Shown piece after piece: positions 38,168 to 46,084 of a stretch of 64,000 nucleotides of DNA. Below the pieces are notes generated by a model. That model saw nothing but the letters and a program-made list of their open reading frames with translations. It did not search any database and had not been told where the DNA came from. The DNA lies in NCBI GenBank assembly GCA_023957475.1, contig JAMLHA010000007.1:114896-178895 (forward strand). The letters are read 5' to 3'. The DNA is from Crocinitomicaceae bacterium (lineage in GTDB: Bacteria > Bacteroidota > Bacteroidia > Flavobacteriales_D > Crocinitomicaceae). The position numbers and the translations under genes are program-made. Position 1 is the stretch's first letter. Each line of letters starts with the position of its first letter.

Positions 38168-38204
38168 AAAAAACGGGAACTCAATGAATCCCCGTTCTTC
38201 AATT
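38168..38204 (-). terminator. Terminator of the T9SS cargo gene at 38221
   Basis: On the minus strand GAACGGG and CCCGTTT form a stem around a 13-base loop, followed by a T-rich stretch, directly after the stop at 38221. Confidence 0.65.
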
Positions 38205-38220
38205 TTATTAAAATTAATTC

Positions 38221-38949
38221 TTAGTTCTTAGAAAACTTAAGAATATTTGCTGTATTTCCTTTCTTTAAATGAACAAAATACACGCCATTTTGTAAGTGAG
38301 AGACATTTAATTCTTCGTCAACATGAGTGATTTCATGCGATAAAACCAATTGACCATTTACTCCATATATCTCAGCTGTTTCATAATTGTTTGCATTGAT
38401 GATTGTAACAAGATTAGAAGCAGGATTTGGATAAATATAAACTTCGTCAGAATTTAATAAAACTGTGTTCAAATCTTCTGGTGCTTCTTTGATAACTAAA
38501 CGGTATCCAGTAAATTCATAAGGAACATCTTGAGTAATGATAGCGACTTGAATCTTTACATCAAGTTTTATTTTAATGTTGTAGGTACCAATTTGTGCTG
38601 TTGTAGCTGTTCCCGTTAAATTTGCACATCCTGCATTTCCACCTGGATAATTACAGTTTGAAGCTGAACATGTATAAGTAAAACCAGTAGGTAGTCCCTC
38701 AACATCTGTTACTTTGTATGATACGATAGAGGCTCCTGAATATGTAGGATTGATATCTCCAGCATCGGCAGGTGCTTTAAAGTTTAATACTTGAATATAT
38801 GGCACATCAACATAAGCAGTATCAAAGTTGATAATCGTATCAGGCCAAGCTCCATAAGTAGAATCTTGGTATTGTGGGTTACATGTTATTTGAGCATAAG
38901 AAGTAACACCAATAAATAAAGTCAATAGGACAAATAATTGTTTTTTCAT
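38221..38949 (-). CDS. Secreted protein with T9SS type A sorting domain
   Basis: 242 residues from the ATG at 38949 (MKKQLFVLLTLFIGVTSYAQ), which gives a clean signal peptide; the frame runs 22 codons further without signal features. The mature part of about 140 residues has paired cysteines (CSASNCNYPGGNAGCANL) and an Ig-like beta pattern ending in YNIKIKLDVKIQ. A type A C-terminal domain begins YIYPNPASNLVTI and ends ILKFSKN. It should be exported by the T9SS and attached to the surface. I recognise no catalytic domain. Monocistronic with its own terminator. Confidence 0.8.
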   Translation of the reverse strand: MKKQLFVLLTLFIGVTSYAQITCNPQYQDSTYGAWPDTIINFDTAYVDVPYIQVLNFKAPADAGDINPTYSGASIVSYKVTDVEGLPTGFTYTCSASNCNYPGGNAGCANLTGTATTAQIGTYNIKIKLDVKIQVAIITQDVPYEFTGYRLVIKEAPEDLNTVLLNSDEVYIYPNPASNLVTIINANNYETAEIYGVNGQLVLSHEITHVDEELNVSHLQNGVYFVHLKKGNTANILKFSKN

Positions 38950-39019
38950 AATTTTAAAGTTTAAGTTTATACGAAGGTACAAAAAAGATTTTTTGATTGG
39001 TATAAATAATTTCAACTAT

Positions 39020-39523
39020 TTATTTCCTTACTAATGTTGAAAACTTTACAAATAAATATAAGATTGATGAAATTACTAATGATACAAAAAGTGAGTTAAG
39101 CAAATAGTCTGAATTTAATTTGAAAATAGCTATGATGCAAAACAATAAAATCGAAATCTTGATAGAAATCAATGCTGCTATCTTTATATAAGATTTTGAA
39201 ATATTAGATTTTGCTATTGTTTTGTCTAAATCGTATCCAATTAGTAAGATATGTAATAAAAGAACGTAATTCCACAAATATTCATAGTATTCAACTTTAA
39301 TAAATATAAATAAAAGAGATGAAAAACTTATTAAAGAAATGAAGATGAATACTTTGCTGTAAATCGCTTTGTAAATGGAATACGAACAAATGAAACCTGA
39401 CAAGAAAATTAGGGTTGATTTAAATGAAATTGAAAAACTATAATCTGCAAATATTAGAAATGCACCACTCACAATTGCTGCAAATAGAAAGAATATAGTT
39501 GCTATCTTCATGATTGCTTTCAT
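39020..39523 (-). CDS. Hypothetical multi-pass membrane protein
   Basis: 167 residues with about five hydrophobic helices: IATIFFLFAAIVSGAFLIF, TLIFLSGFICSYSIY, VFIFISLISFSSLLFIF, YVLLLHILLIGYDL and a C-terminal pair. Only short charged loops connect them. No family is recognised. The start overlaps the stop of the agmatinase gene in an ATGA arrangement, which supports it as a real, co-translated gene. A functional link with arginine or agmatine metabolism is possible but not shown. Confidence 0.68.
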   Translation of the reverse strand: MKAIMKIATIFFLFAAIVSGAFLIFADYSFSISFKSTLIFLSGFICSYSIYKAIYSKVFIFISLISFSSLLFIFIKVEYYEYLWNYVLLLHILLIGYDLDKTIAKSNISKSYIKIAALISIKISILLFCIIAIFKLNSDYLLNSLFVSLVISSILYLFVKFSTLVRK

Positions 39524-40560
39524 TGTTTCATTTGTCTATTTTTTTCTGTTGCACAAACTAAATTCCACAATGCTCTTGCTCCAACGTTAGCATCCCAATC
39601 AGAATCTTCACTAACACCAACCTCATTTAAATCGAATCCGATAATTTTTTTGCCAGATTTTGCCAATTCAAATAGTAAATAGGCTGTTTCCTCCAATTTA
39701 AATCCACCGGCAACAGGAGTACCTGTATTGGGACAAAGTTCTGGGCTTAAACCATCGATATCAAAAGAAATATATACATTATTAGGTAGCGTAGAGATGA
39801 TTTCTTTTACTTGATCAGCCCAAGTCCTTCCTTCAAATTGTTGTTCTTTTAAATCCCAATCAAAATAAGTGCTAACACGTCCATTGCTGTTTTTTATCAA
39901 ATGAATTTCGGATTCAGCAACATCACGAATCCCAACTTGAGTTAATTTCACTAAATTCTTGCATTTTAGAACATTAAACATGATGCTTGCATGTGATTGC
40001 TCAAATCCTTCATAAGCATCTCTCAAATCAGCATGCGCATCAATATGTAAAACGCCAAATGGAACTCCTGTTTCATCAAAGGCTTCTATCAATCCAAGTG
40101 GAGTAGAGTGCTCACCACCAAGTAGTGCCACAATTTTCCCCTGTGCAATCAATTCTTTAGCTCGAGTTTTAACACCTTCTTTTAAAGCTTCTGATGTTTC
40201 ATTTATTTCTTTGAGAAATGTTTGAAAGAATGCATTGTCTTCAATTTTACCACCATCTTCTAAAAATGCGATGTAATCTTTTCCTTCATCGCACAATCGA
40301 TCGTTAATTGTTAACCATTCTTTAGAAATAGTTGTCATGAATACTTTAGTGTTGTATGCTTTGTCTAACTTAGGGTGATAGAAATCCAATTGTGTGGAAG
40401 CATCTAATACTGCTTGCGGACCTCTACTTGTTCCTTTTCCATAAGATGCTGTTGCATCCCAAGGAACGGGAATAATAACAATATCCGCTTCTTCTTCATT
40501 AACAGGAAATCCAAAAATATTCCCATTTGCTATTCCTACACCATTTGGATCGAATGTCAT
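39520..40560 (-). CDS. Arginase/agmatinase family ureohydrolase
   Basis: 346 residues from the ATG at 40560 (MTFDPNGVGIANGNIFG); the frame extends to a TTG that is not a credible start. The binuclear manganese site is complete: GGEHSTPLG with its His, HIDAHADLRD with the Asp-His-Asp ligands, and SFDIDGLSPELCPNTGTP with two Asp ligands and the specificity loop. Bacteroidota members of this length are usually called agmatinase family proteins; arginase or formimidoylglutamase activity cannot be excluded. It lies 41 bases after the DPP-IV gene and is coupled to the membrane protein that follows. Confidence 0.9.
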   Translation of the reverse strand: MTFDPNGVGIANGNIFGFPVNEEEADIVIIPVPWDATASYGKGTSRGPQAVLDASTQLDFYHPKLDKAYNTKVFMTTISKEWLTINDRLCDEGKDYIAFLEDGGKIEDNAFFQTFLKEINETSEALKEGVKTRAKELIAQGKIVALLGGEHSTPLGLIEAFDETGVPFGVLHIDAHADLRDAYEGFEQSHASIMFNVLKCKNLVKLTQVGIRDVAESEIHLIKNSNGRVSTYFDWDLKEQQFEGRTWADQVKEIISTLPNNVYISFDIDGLSPELCPNTGTPVAGGFKLEETAYLLFELAKSGKKIIGFDLNEVGVSEDSDWDANVGARALWNLVCATEKNRQMKQ

Positions 40561-40601
40561 ATCTCTTAATTGTTTATGCAAAAATAGTTTTAAAAATGAA
40601 T

Positions 40602-42776
40602 TTACAATTTTTCTTTCACAAAATTGAGCATCATGGTAAAGAGGTGCAAACGTGTATTGCCTCCATATATTCCATGGTCGCGGTTAGGGTAGATGAACGA
40701 ATTGAATTGTTTATTTGCTGTTATCAACGCATTTATCATCTCCAATGTATTTTGTACATGCACATTATCATCTCCAGATCCGTGAATTAATAAATAATTT
40801 CCTTTCAAACCATTTGCAAAATTAATTGGTGAATTTGAATTGTAACCATCTTCATTTTCTTGAGGTGTACGCATAAAACGCTCTGTGTAAATATTGTCAT
40901 AAAACATCCAATTGGTAACCGGAGCAACGGCAATTCCCATTTTAAACAAACCGTCTCCTTTTGTCATCGCCAATGTTGTCATAAATCCACCATAGCTCCA
41001 TCCTTGAATACCTATTCGATTACCATCAATGTAGTCGTAGGTTTGTAATTTTTGGGCTACTTTAATAAAGTCCTCAGTTTCGTATTTACCTAATTGTAAA
41101 TAGGTTATGTCTTTAAACTGTTTTCCTCTATACAATGTTCCCCTTGGATCAACTGACACAACAATATAACCTTCTTGTGCCAATAGTTGGTGCCATGCAT
41201 TGTTAAAATCCCAACCGTCATACACCATGTTGGAACCAGGACCTCCATAAATATTAATGTAAACTGGATATTTTTTAGAAGCATCAAAATTGTTCGGCTT
41301 TATCATCCAACCATTGAGCGAATAACCGTCTAAATCAAATGAAATGAATTCCTTTTGAGCAAATTCGTGGTTTTTAATAGATGTTTGCAAAGTTTCATTT
41401 CTTTCCATTACAACAATCTCCTTTCCTTTATTATCACAAAGAGTAAATATTGGTGGAGTATTAGCTGTACTGTGTTTTTTAATGAAATAATTCATTTCAG
41501 GAGTAAAAACAACTGTGTTTTGTCCTGTTTCGCTACTAATAGCAACATCTTTATTCCCTTTTAATGCAATTTTATAAACTCCTTGATGAATTGCTCCCTT
41601 TTTTGCTGCGGTATAATACACGAATTGATCTTTGTTATCAATACCACAAAAATTAATTACATCCCAATTCCCTTTTGTGATTTGTGATTCTGTTCCGTCA
41701 AAACCAATTTTATAGATGTGATTAAAGCCATCTTTTTCACTTGTTCGGAGAATAGCAGAGCCATTGTTTAAGAAAATCAAGTTATCATCAATATCAATGT
41801 ATGTTTGATTTTTTTCTGAGTAAAAAATGGAAGCTATCCAATTATTACTTTTTTGTTCAACTTTATAATAGTTTACATGATTTTGATGGCGATTCAATGT
41901 TTGAAGTATCAATGTGTTGTTGATATTTGACCAAGAAATTCTTGGAATGTACTCATAACCTTGTAATTGAATGTTTTGTGTTGACATATTCTCCAACGAA
42001 TAGATGTGTGTGCTAACTTTTGAATTATCTTCGCCTGCTTTTGGGTATTTGAACGTATATAATTCAGGATAAAGTTGACCAGTGTTGTACTCCAAGGTGA
42101 ATTCTTTCACTTTCGATTCGTCAAATTTTAAAAAGGCAATGTTTTTACTGTCAGGCGACCAACCAAAAGCTTGTGTTATAGCAAATTCTTCTTCATAAAC
42201 CCAATCGGTTGTTCCATTGATGATGTGGTTAAAACTTCCATCGGTAGTTACTTGTATTGTTTTTTTAGATGCTAAATCTTTGTAATAAATATTGTTTTCA
42301 CTGATATAGGCAATTTTTTTTCCATCTGGAGAGAAAGTAGCCAACGTTTGAGGTGTGTTAACTTCATCTAAAGCTTCTAACGTTTTTGTTTTTAAGTCAT
42401 AAATGTAGTAAATAGCGTTAAAACTTCTACGGTAAATGCTATTTGTTTCGGTTAATAACACCAATTTTGTTTCGTTATCATTGAACTGATAATCTTCAAC
42501 ATTGATTTTTGTTCCATTGTATGTTAAATCTGTTAAATTCAACAGTGTTTCGCCATCGTCTTTATAGGATGTTATTTTATGTTTTGTAATGGATCTTATC
42601 CCATTCAGAGAAGAGATTTTTGTAAATGATTGTCCATCTTTCATTCCGTTAAATCCACTAACTCCTTTTGGATAGAACTCGTAGTATTTATAAATAGATT
42701 CAACGGTTATGTCCTTTTGAGAAAATCCAATATTAAATACGATAACACCAATAGAAATAAGAAATAAATTACGCAT
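40602..42776 (-). CDS. Dipeptidyl peptidase IV-type serine peptidase (S9B)
   Basis: 724 residues. The signal peptide is MRNLFLISIGVIVFNIGFSQ. An eight-bladed propeller follows, containing the DWVYEEEF motif whose two glutamates bind the substrate N-terminus in DPP-IV. The C-terminal alpha/beta hydrolase has the nucleophile S594 in GWSYGGF, D669 in GSGDDNVH and H701 in NRDHGIYGG, so the triad is complete. It should cleave X-Pro dipeptides from peptide N-termini in the periplasm, feeding peptide catabolism. Divergent spacing suggests its own promoter. Confidence 0.95.
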   Translation of the reverse strand: MRNLFLISIGVIVFNIGFSQKDITVESIYKYYEFYPKGVSGFNGMKDGQSFTKISSLNGIRSITKHKITSYKDDGETLLNLTDLTYNGTKINVEDYQFNDNETKLVLLTETNSIYRRSFNAIYYIYDLKTKTLEALDEVNTPQTLATFSPDGKKIAYISENNIYYKDLASKKTIQVTTDGSFNHIINGTTDWVYEEEFAITQAFGWSPDSKNIAFLKFDESKVKEFTLEYNTGQLYPELYTFKYPKAGEDNSKVSTHIYSLENMSTQNIQLQGYEYIPRISWSNINNTLILQTLNRHQNHVNYYKVEQKSNNWIASIFYSEKNQTYIDIDDNLIFLNNGSAILRTSEKDGFNHIYKIGFDGTESQITKGNWDVINFCGIDNKDQFVYYTAAKKGAIHQGVYKIALKGNKDVAISSETGQNTVVFTPEMNYFIKKHSTANTPPIFTLCDNKGKEIVVMERNETLQTSIKNHEFAQKEFISFDLDGYSLNGWMIKPNNFDASKKYPVYINIYGGPGSNMVYDGWDFNNAWHQLLAQEGYIVVSVDPRGTLYRGKQFKDITYLQLGKYETEDFIKVAQKLQTYDYIDGNRIGIQGWSYGGFMTTLAMTKGDGLFKMGIAVAPVTNWMFYDNIYTERFMRTPQENEDGYNSNSPINFANGLKGNYLLIHGSGDDNVHVQNTLEMINALITANKQFNSFIYPNRDHGIYGGNTRLHLFTMMLNFVKEKL

Positions 42777-42806
42777 AATTTTAAATTTAATGTGCTAAAA
42801 ATACAA

Positions 42807-43610
42807 TTAATATTTTACAACTAAGAAGTTGAATACAGAGTTTTGAGAAGAACTATTCATTGATGTTAAGGCACTGGTTTTTGATGTTCGTTTAGAAGAT
42901 TCTACTTGAATATCCATTGCTGATGTTGCTGGAGCACTATATGACTGAAATATTTTTTCTTGTGCTTGTTTGTTTAAAGAATTAGTTGAAGTATTTCCAG
43001 TTTTTGCTATCTCGCTATCTTCTGAAACAACTTCGGTTTTCTTTTCTGCTAATACAGGTTTTATAACAGTGAAAGAAGTTTCTTTCTGATTAGGAATAGG
43101 GGCAACAGTTGTGTTTTTTTGTATTACTTTTTCATTAATTACAGCAGCTGATTGTTTTTCTAAAGCAAGCTCATCCTTTTCCATTTCTGATGAAATGTTC
43201 TTTTGGTTATCCGATTTCTCCTCATTCGATTGGTCAACGTTGTTTTCTGTAATTGTATTTTGCGCTAATTGAGGTGTGATTGGCGTGTTGTTTGTGTACA
43301 AATAGACCAATCCAATACCAATGATTAATACTATTGAAGCAGCCAATTGAAACCAGCCTTTTCGATAAAATACAACGCCTTTCTTGGTTGATCCATAGGC
43401 TGTTGCAAAGACTTCATCTAATCGTTCTTTTGTTGCAACAGAAGGCGTTAATTTAGGTGCGTTAGCAATGGATTTAACATCCTTTCCAAATGCTTTTAAA
43501 ACGTTAAATTCATTTTCTGATTGACAAATTTCTTTCAATTCGGTCAATTCTTTTTGTGAAAGCTGATGGTAATCTTTCTCCAAAATGCTATCAAAGATAT
43601 CTTTAGCCAT
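42807..43610 (-). CDS. Putative anti-sigma factor (single-pass membrane protein)
   Basis: 267 residues. The cytoplasmic N-terminal 85 residues are acidic and helical (ILEKDYHQLSQKELTELKEI), as in Bacteroidota anti-sigma domains, followed by one membrane helix GWFQLAASIVLIIGIGLVYL and a long low-complexity Ser/Thr/Lys/Glu periplasmic part ending FNFLVVKY. No zinc-binding HxxxCxxC motif is present. The call rests mainly on position: its start overlaps the ECF sigma gene by eight bases. It would hold the sigma factor inactive until an envelope signal arrives. Confidence 0.75.
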   Translation of the reverse strand: MAKDIFDSILEKDYHQLSQKELTELKEICQSENEFNVLKAFGKDVKSIANAPKLTPSVATKERLDEVFATAYGSTKKGVVFYRKGWFQLAASIVLIIGIGLVYLYTNNTPITPQLAQNTITENNVDQSNEEKSDNQKNISSEMEKDELALEKQSAAVINEKVIQKNTTVAPIPNQKETSFTVIKPVLAEKKTEVVSEDSEIAKTGNTSTNSLNKQAQEKIFQSYSAPATSAMDIQVESSKRTSKTSALTSMNSSSQNSVFNFLVVKY

Positions 43611-44202
43611 GATGCTTCGTTTTTTCTTGTTGATAATGTGATAATTCTTCTGCTAAGTGTTTTGTAGCATAAAAAATTCTCGATTTAATAGTTCCTTCGC
43701 TTATTTTTAACAAATCAGCAATTTCTTTAATGGAAAGTCCCTCAATGTGTCTAAAAATGAAGGCTTCTCGGTGCTTTTCATCCAAAAGGTTTAGCTTTTT
43801 CTCAAATTCATTCTTAAAAATTGAAAAATGAGTTTGTGAAAATGCATTTTCTGATTCACTGGCAATACCGTAAGAATCTTCCAAACCATTTTTTGTTCCA
43901 GCTCTTACAGCTTGACGTTTGTATTCATTTTTGCACATATTGTTTGCAACAGAATACATCCAAGTTTTGAAACTTCTTGAAGTATCGAAAGATGTTGGTT
44001 TTTGAATTATTTTAGAAAAGAAGTCGTGTACAAAATCTTCTGCTTTTTCTTTGTCTTTCCATAACATTCTGTAGAAGTAATTGAATAGAGCAGAGGCATA
44101 ACGATCATATAAAACATCAAAAGCTTGTTTTTCTCCCGATGCTAACTTTTTCATTAAGGATTCATCGGTATATTGTTCGTATGATGTTTTAAACAATCTC
44201 AT
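43603..44202 (-). CDS. ECF-family RNA polymerase sigma factor
   Basis: 199 residues. Region 2 shows FDVLYDRYASALFNYFYRML and KAEDFVHDFFSKII; region 4 is the helix-turn-helix SIKEIADLLKISEGTIKSRIFYA. There is no region 1 or 3, as in the extracytoplasmic-function class. It is the middle gene of three that overlap: ATGA with the secreted protein gene downstream of its start and eight bases with the anti-sigma gene. Targets are not identifiable from this window. Confidence 0.95.
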   Translation of the reverse strand: MRLFKTSYEQYTDESLMKKLASGEKQAFDVLYDRYASALFNYFYRMLWKDKEKAEDFVHDFFSKIIQKPTSFDTSRSFKTWMYSVANNMCKNEYKRQAVRAGTKNGLEDSYGIASESENAFSQTHFSIFKNEFEKKLNLLDEKHREAFIFRHIEGLSIKEIADLLKISEGTIKSRIFYATKHLAEELSHYQQEKTKHHG

Positions 44203-45281
44203 TCAATTAATTGTAATTCATTGATTAAGTTGGGGTTATTTATTTTAGTGCCAATTGCTTTTACTTCCGATTTTATTTCGCTTTTTAATTTATTGTTGTG
44301 TACGGAATTGTAATATTCATACAAGTTAATCAATAAAGGTAAGTAATTAGCAGCTAACTCTTTTCCTTTTTCATCCTTGAAATTGTGTAATGTGTTTTTT
44401 AATTTGCTCCAAAGTTGAATGTTTTGTTCTGTATTCTGAACAGCGATTTTAGAATAGTGGAAAGTTAGACCAATAGGGTAGAGTTGACTATCCATTGGTT
44501 TAAAGTATTCTGGAGAAACAGTAAGCGCAAAATAGATGAGAGAATTGTCATTTATGGTACATAAGTTTTTAATAAATGCTGTATTGATACTAGTATTACC
44601 AGGTATGTTAAGGTTACTTTCAGCCAATCGGTTTCTATATTGTTCGCTAACAAGTAAGTGCATGGGGATTACTTGTACATCTTTCCTGGAATTATTGATA
44701 AATTGTTGGTAAATAATAGGATATGAATCATTTATGCCGTGGGTAATAAGAAAGCCATTCTTTTCAACACTCTCCAGCACATCTTTTGCGTAATTCAACT
44801 CGTCTTTTGTCCAATTGTTTTGTTTTACAAGTTCTGTTAAGTCATTTTTTAATTCTTGCTCGTTTGAAAGTATGTAATTTACTCCAACAGATTGGGTTAA
44901 AACATATTTATTAGTTGGTTGTAATGCTTTAGCTTGATCTAATAGTGTTTTTTTAGAAACATCATAGCCACTTGTTATAAATGCACTGATTGAATAATCA
45001 AATCCTTTGTCGTCAATTTGTTTGCTTTTGGCTACAAAATTTTTCATTTCACTCAATTGAGCTTGAGTTGGTTGCTTTTGACCAGGTAGGGAATTGGCTC
45101 TATCGGCAAGCTCAAAAAAAAGATCGATTGAAAGCGTAGAACGATTGATTAAAGAATTGTTCTTTATTGCAATTGAATCAGAAGACACGCTTGAAGAGAA
45201 TACCGCTTCTTCTTTGGGTGTAACTTGAGAAAAAGTGAAGAAACACCAAGCTAAAATACCGATAAAAAGAATATATCTCAT
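44199..45281 (-). CDS. Secreted protein, partly similar to the C-terminal part of DUF2723 proteins
   Basis: 360 residues with a signal peptide (ILFIGILAWCFFTFSQ). The middle stretch NGFLITHGINDSYPIIYQQF and the following SRKDVQVIPMHLLVSEQYRNRL repeat the pattern of the globular C-terminal region of the large Bacteroidota DUF2723 membrane proteins (which carry a D-N-D-T-Y/F-P-L segment), but here with no membrane helices. The rest is helical. Function unknown. Its stop overlaps the sigma factor start (ATGA), so the three genes are co-expressed, and it may be a periplasmic part of the sigma/anti-sigma signalling unit. That is inference. Confidence 0.65.
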   Translation of the reverse strand: MRYILFIGILAWCFFTFSQVTPKEEAVFSSSVSSDSIAIKNNSLINRSTLSIDLFFELADRANSLPGQKQPTQAQLSEMKNFVAKSKQIDDKGFDYSISAFITSGYDVSKKTLLDQAKALQPTNKYVLTQSVGVNYILSNEQELKNDLTELVKQNNWTKDELNYAKDVLESVEKNGFLITHGINDSYPIIYQQFINNSRKDVQVIPMHLLVSEQYRNRLAESNLNIPGNTSINTAFIKNLCTINDNSLIYFALTVSPEYFKPMDSQLYPIGLTFHYSKIAVQNTEQNIQLWSKLKNTLHNFKDEKGKELAANYLPLLINLYEYYNSVHNNKLKSEIKSEVKAIGTKINNPNLINELQLIE

Positions 45282-45326
45282 TTGGTTTTTTATTAGCTGT
45301 ACAACTTGCCAATGAAAACGTTCAAA

Positions 45327-46064
45327 TTAAATGGATTGTGGATCTAAATTTAATTTATCAATAGCAATTTTTGTTTCGCTCAGAATACGTTTTACTCTTT
45401 CTTCATCAATTGCAAGAAATGTTTCAGAAAAATTAGATTCGGCATCAACAACGGTTTTAACAGTGCCAGAAAAATGGATTGCTTCAGGTCGTACTACTTT
45501 TATAAGTTGAGCAACGTTTCCAGCATTAATACCACCTCCAGGCATGATTTGGATTTTATTTCCCGCATATTCTTTCATTTCTTTCAGAATTTCCATTCCA
45601 TTTGATACGTTTCTTGCCAATCCAGATGTCAAAACACGAGTTACACCAGCATCAATCAAAATGTCCAAACGTTTTTTCCAGTCAAATACACCTTCGTCAA
45701 AAGCTCTGTGAAATGTAAAATCTATTCCATCAGCAGCATCTAAGAATGTTTTTAAAGCTTCGGTATTGATTGTATTGTTGATGTTTAAAGTTCCAACAAC
45801 GACACCTTTAACGCCCATTTTCTTTGCGTTTTTGATATCAGATGCCATTATTTGAATTTCTTCAGCAGAATAATTAAATCCACCTGGTCGTGGTCGCACC
45901 AATAAATGTGTTTCCAATCCAAGATTTAAAGCAAATTCTATTCTTCCTGCAGAAGGCGTAATCCCTCCCTGCATTAAGTTTTCACACAATTCAATGCGGT
46001 CAAATTTTAAATCTTTAGCTAAATGAATTGCTTTAACAGAGGCAGCGCACAATTCAAGTTTCAT
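45327..46064 (-). CDS. cutC: CutC family protein
   Basis: 245 residues, full length for CutC, a TIM-barrel protein described as copper homeostasis protein, although its direct role in copper handling is disputed. Family motifs are LELCAASVKAIHLAKDLKFDRIELCENLMQ-type start (ELC and RIELCENL), LLVRPRPGGFNYS, FHRAFDEGVFDW, RVLTSGLA and IMPGGGINAGNV. It lies 20 bases downstream of the GH20 gene on the same strand and may be transcribed with it; no copper ATPase or chaperone is nearby. Confidence 0.93.
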   Translation of the reverse strand: MKLELCAASVKAIHLAKDLKFDRIELCENLMQGGITPSAGRIEFALNLGLETHLLVRPRPGGFNYSAEEIQIMASDIKNAKKMGVKGVVVGTLNINNTINTEALKTFLDAADGIDFTFHRAFDEGVFDWKKRLDILIDAGVTRVLTSGLARNVSNGMEILKEMKEYAGNKIQIMPGGGINAGNVAQLIKVVRPEAIHFSGTVKTVVDAESNFSETFLAIDEERVKRILSETKIAIDKLNLDPQSI

Positions 46065-46084
46065 ATTTTCTAGTTTTTGTGAGT

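Noticed and set aside
37794..38220. Guanidine riboswitch ahead of the SMR exporter
   Set aside because: The 97-base upstream gap holds only the terminator hairpin of the gene before it; no guanidine aptamer core is visible.
40561..40581. Seven-codon extension of the agmatinase
   Set aside because: It starts at TTG; MTFDPNG from the ATG at 40560 is a normal family start.
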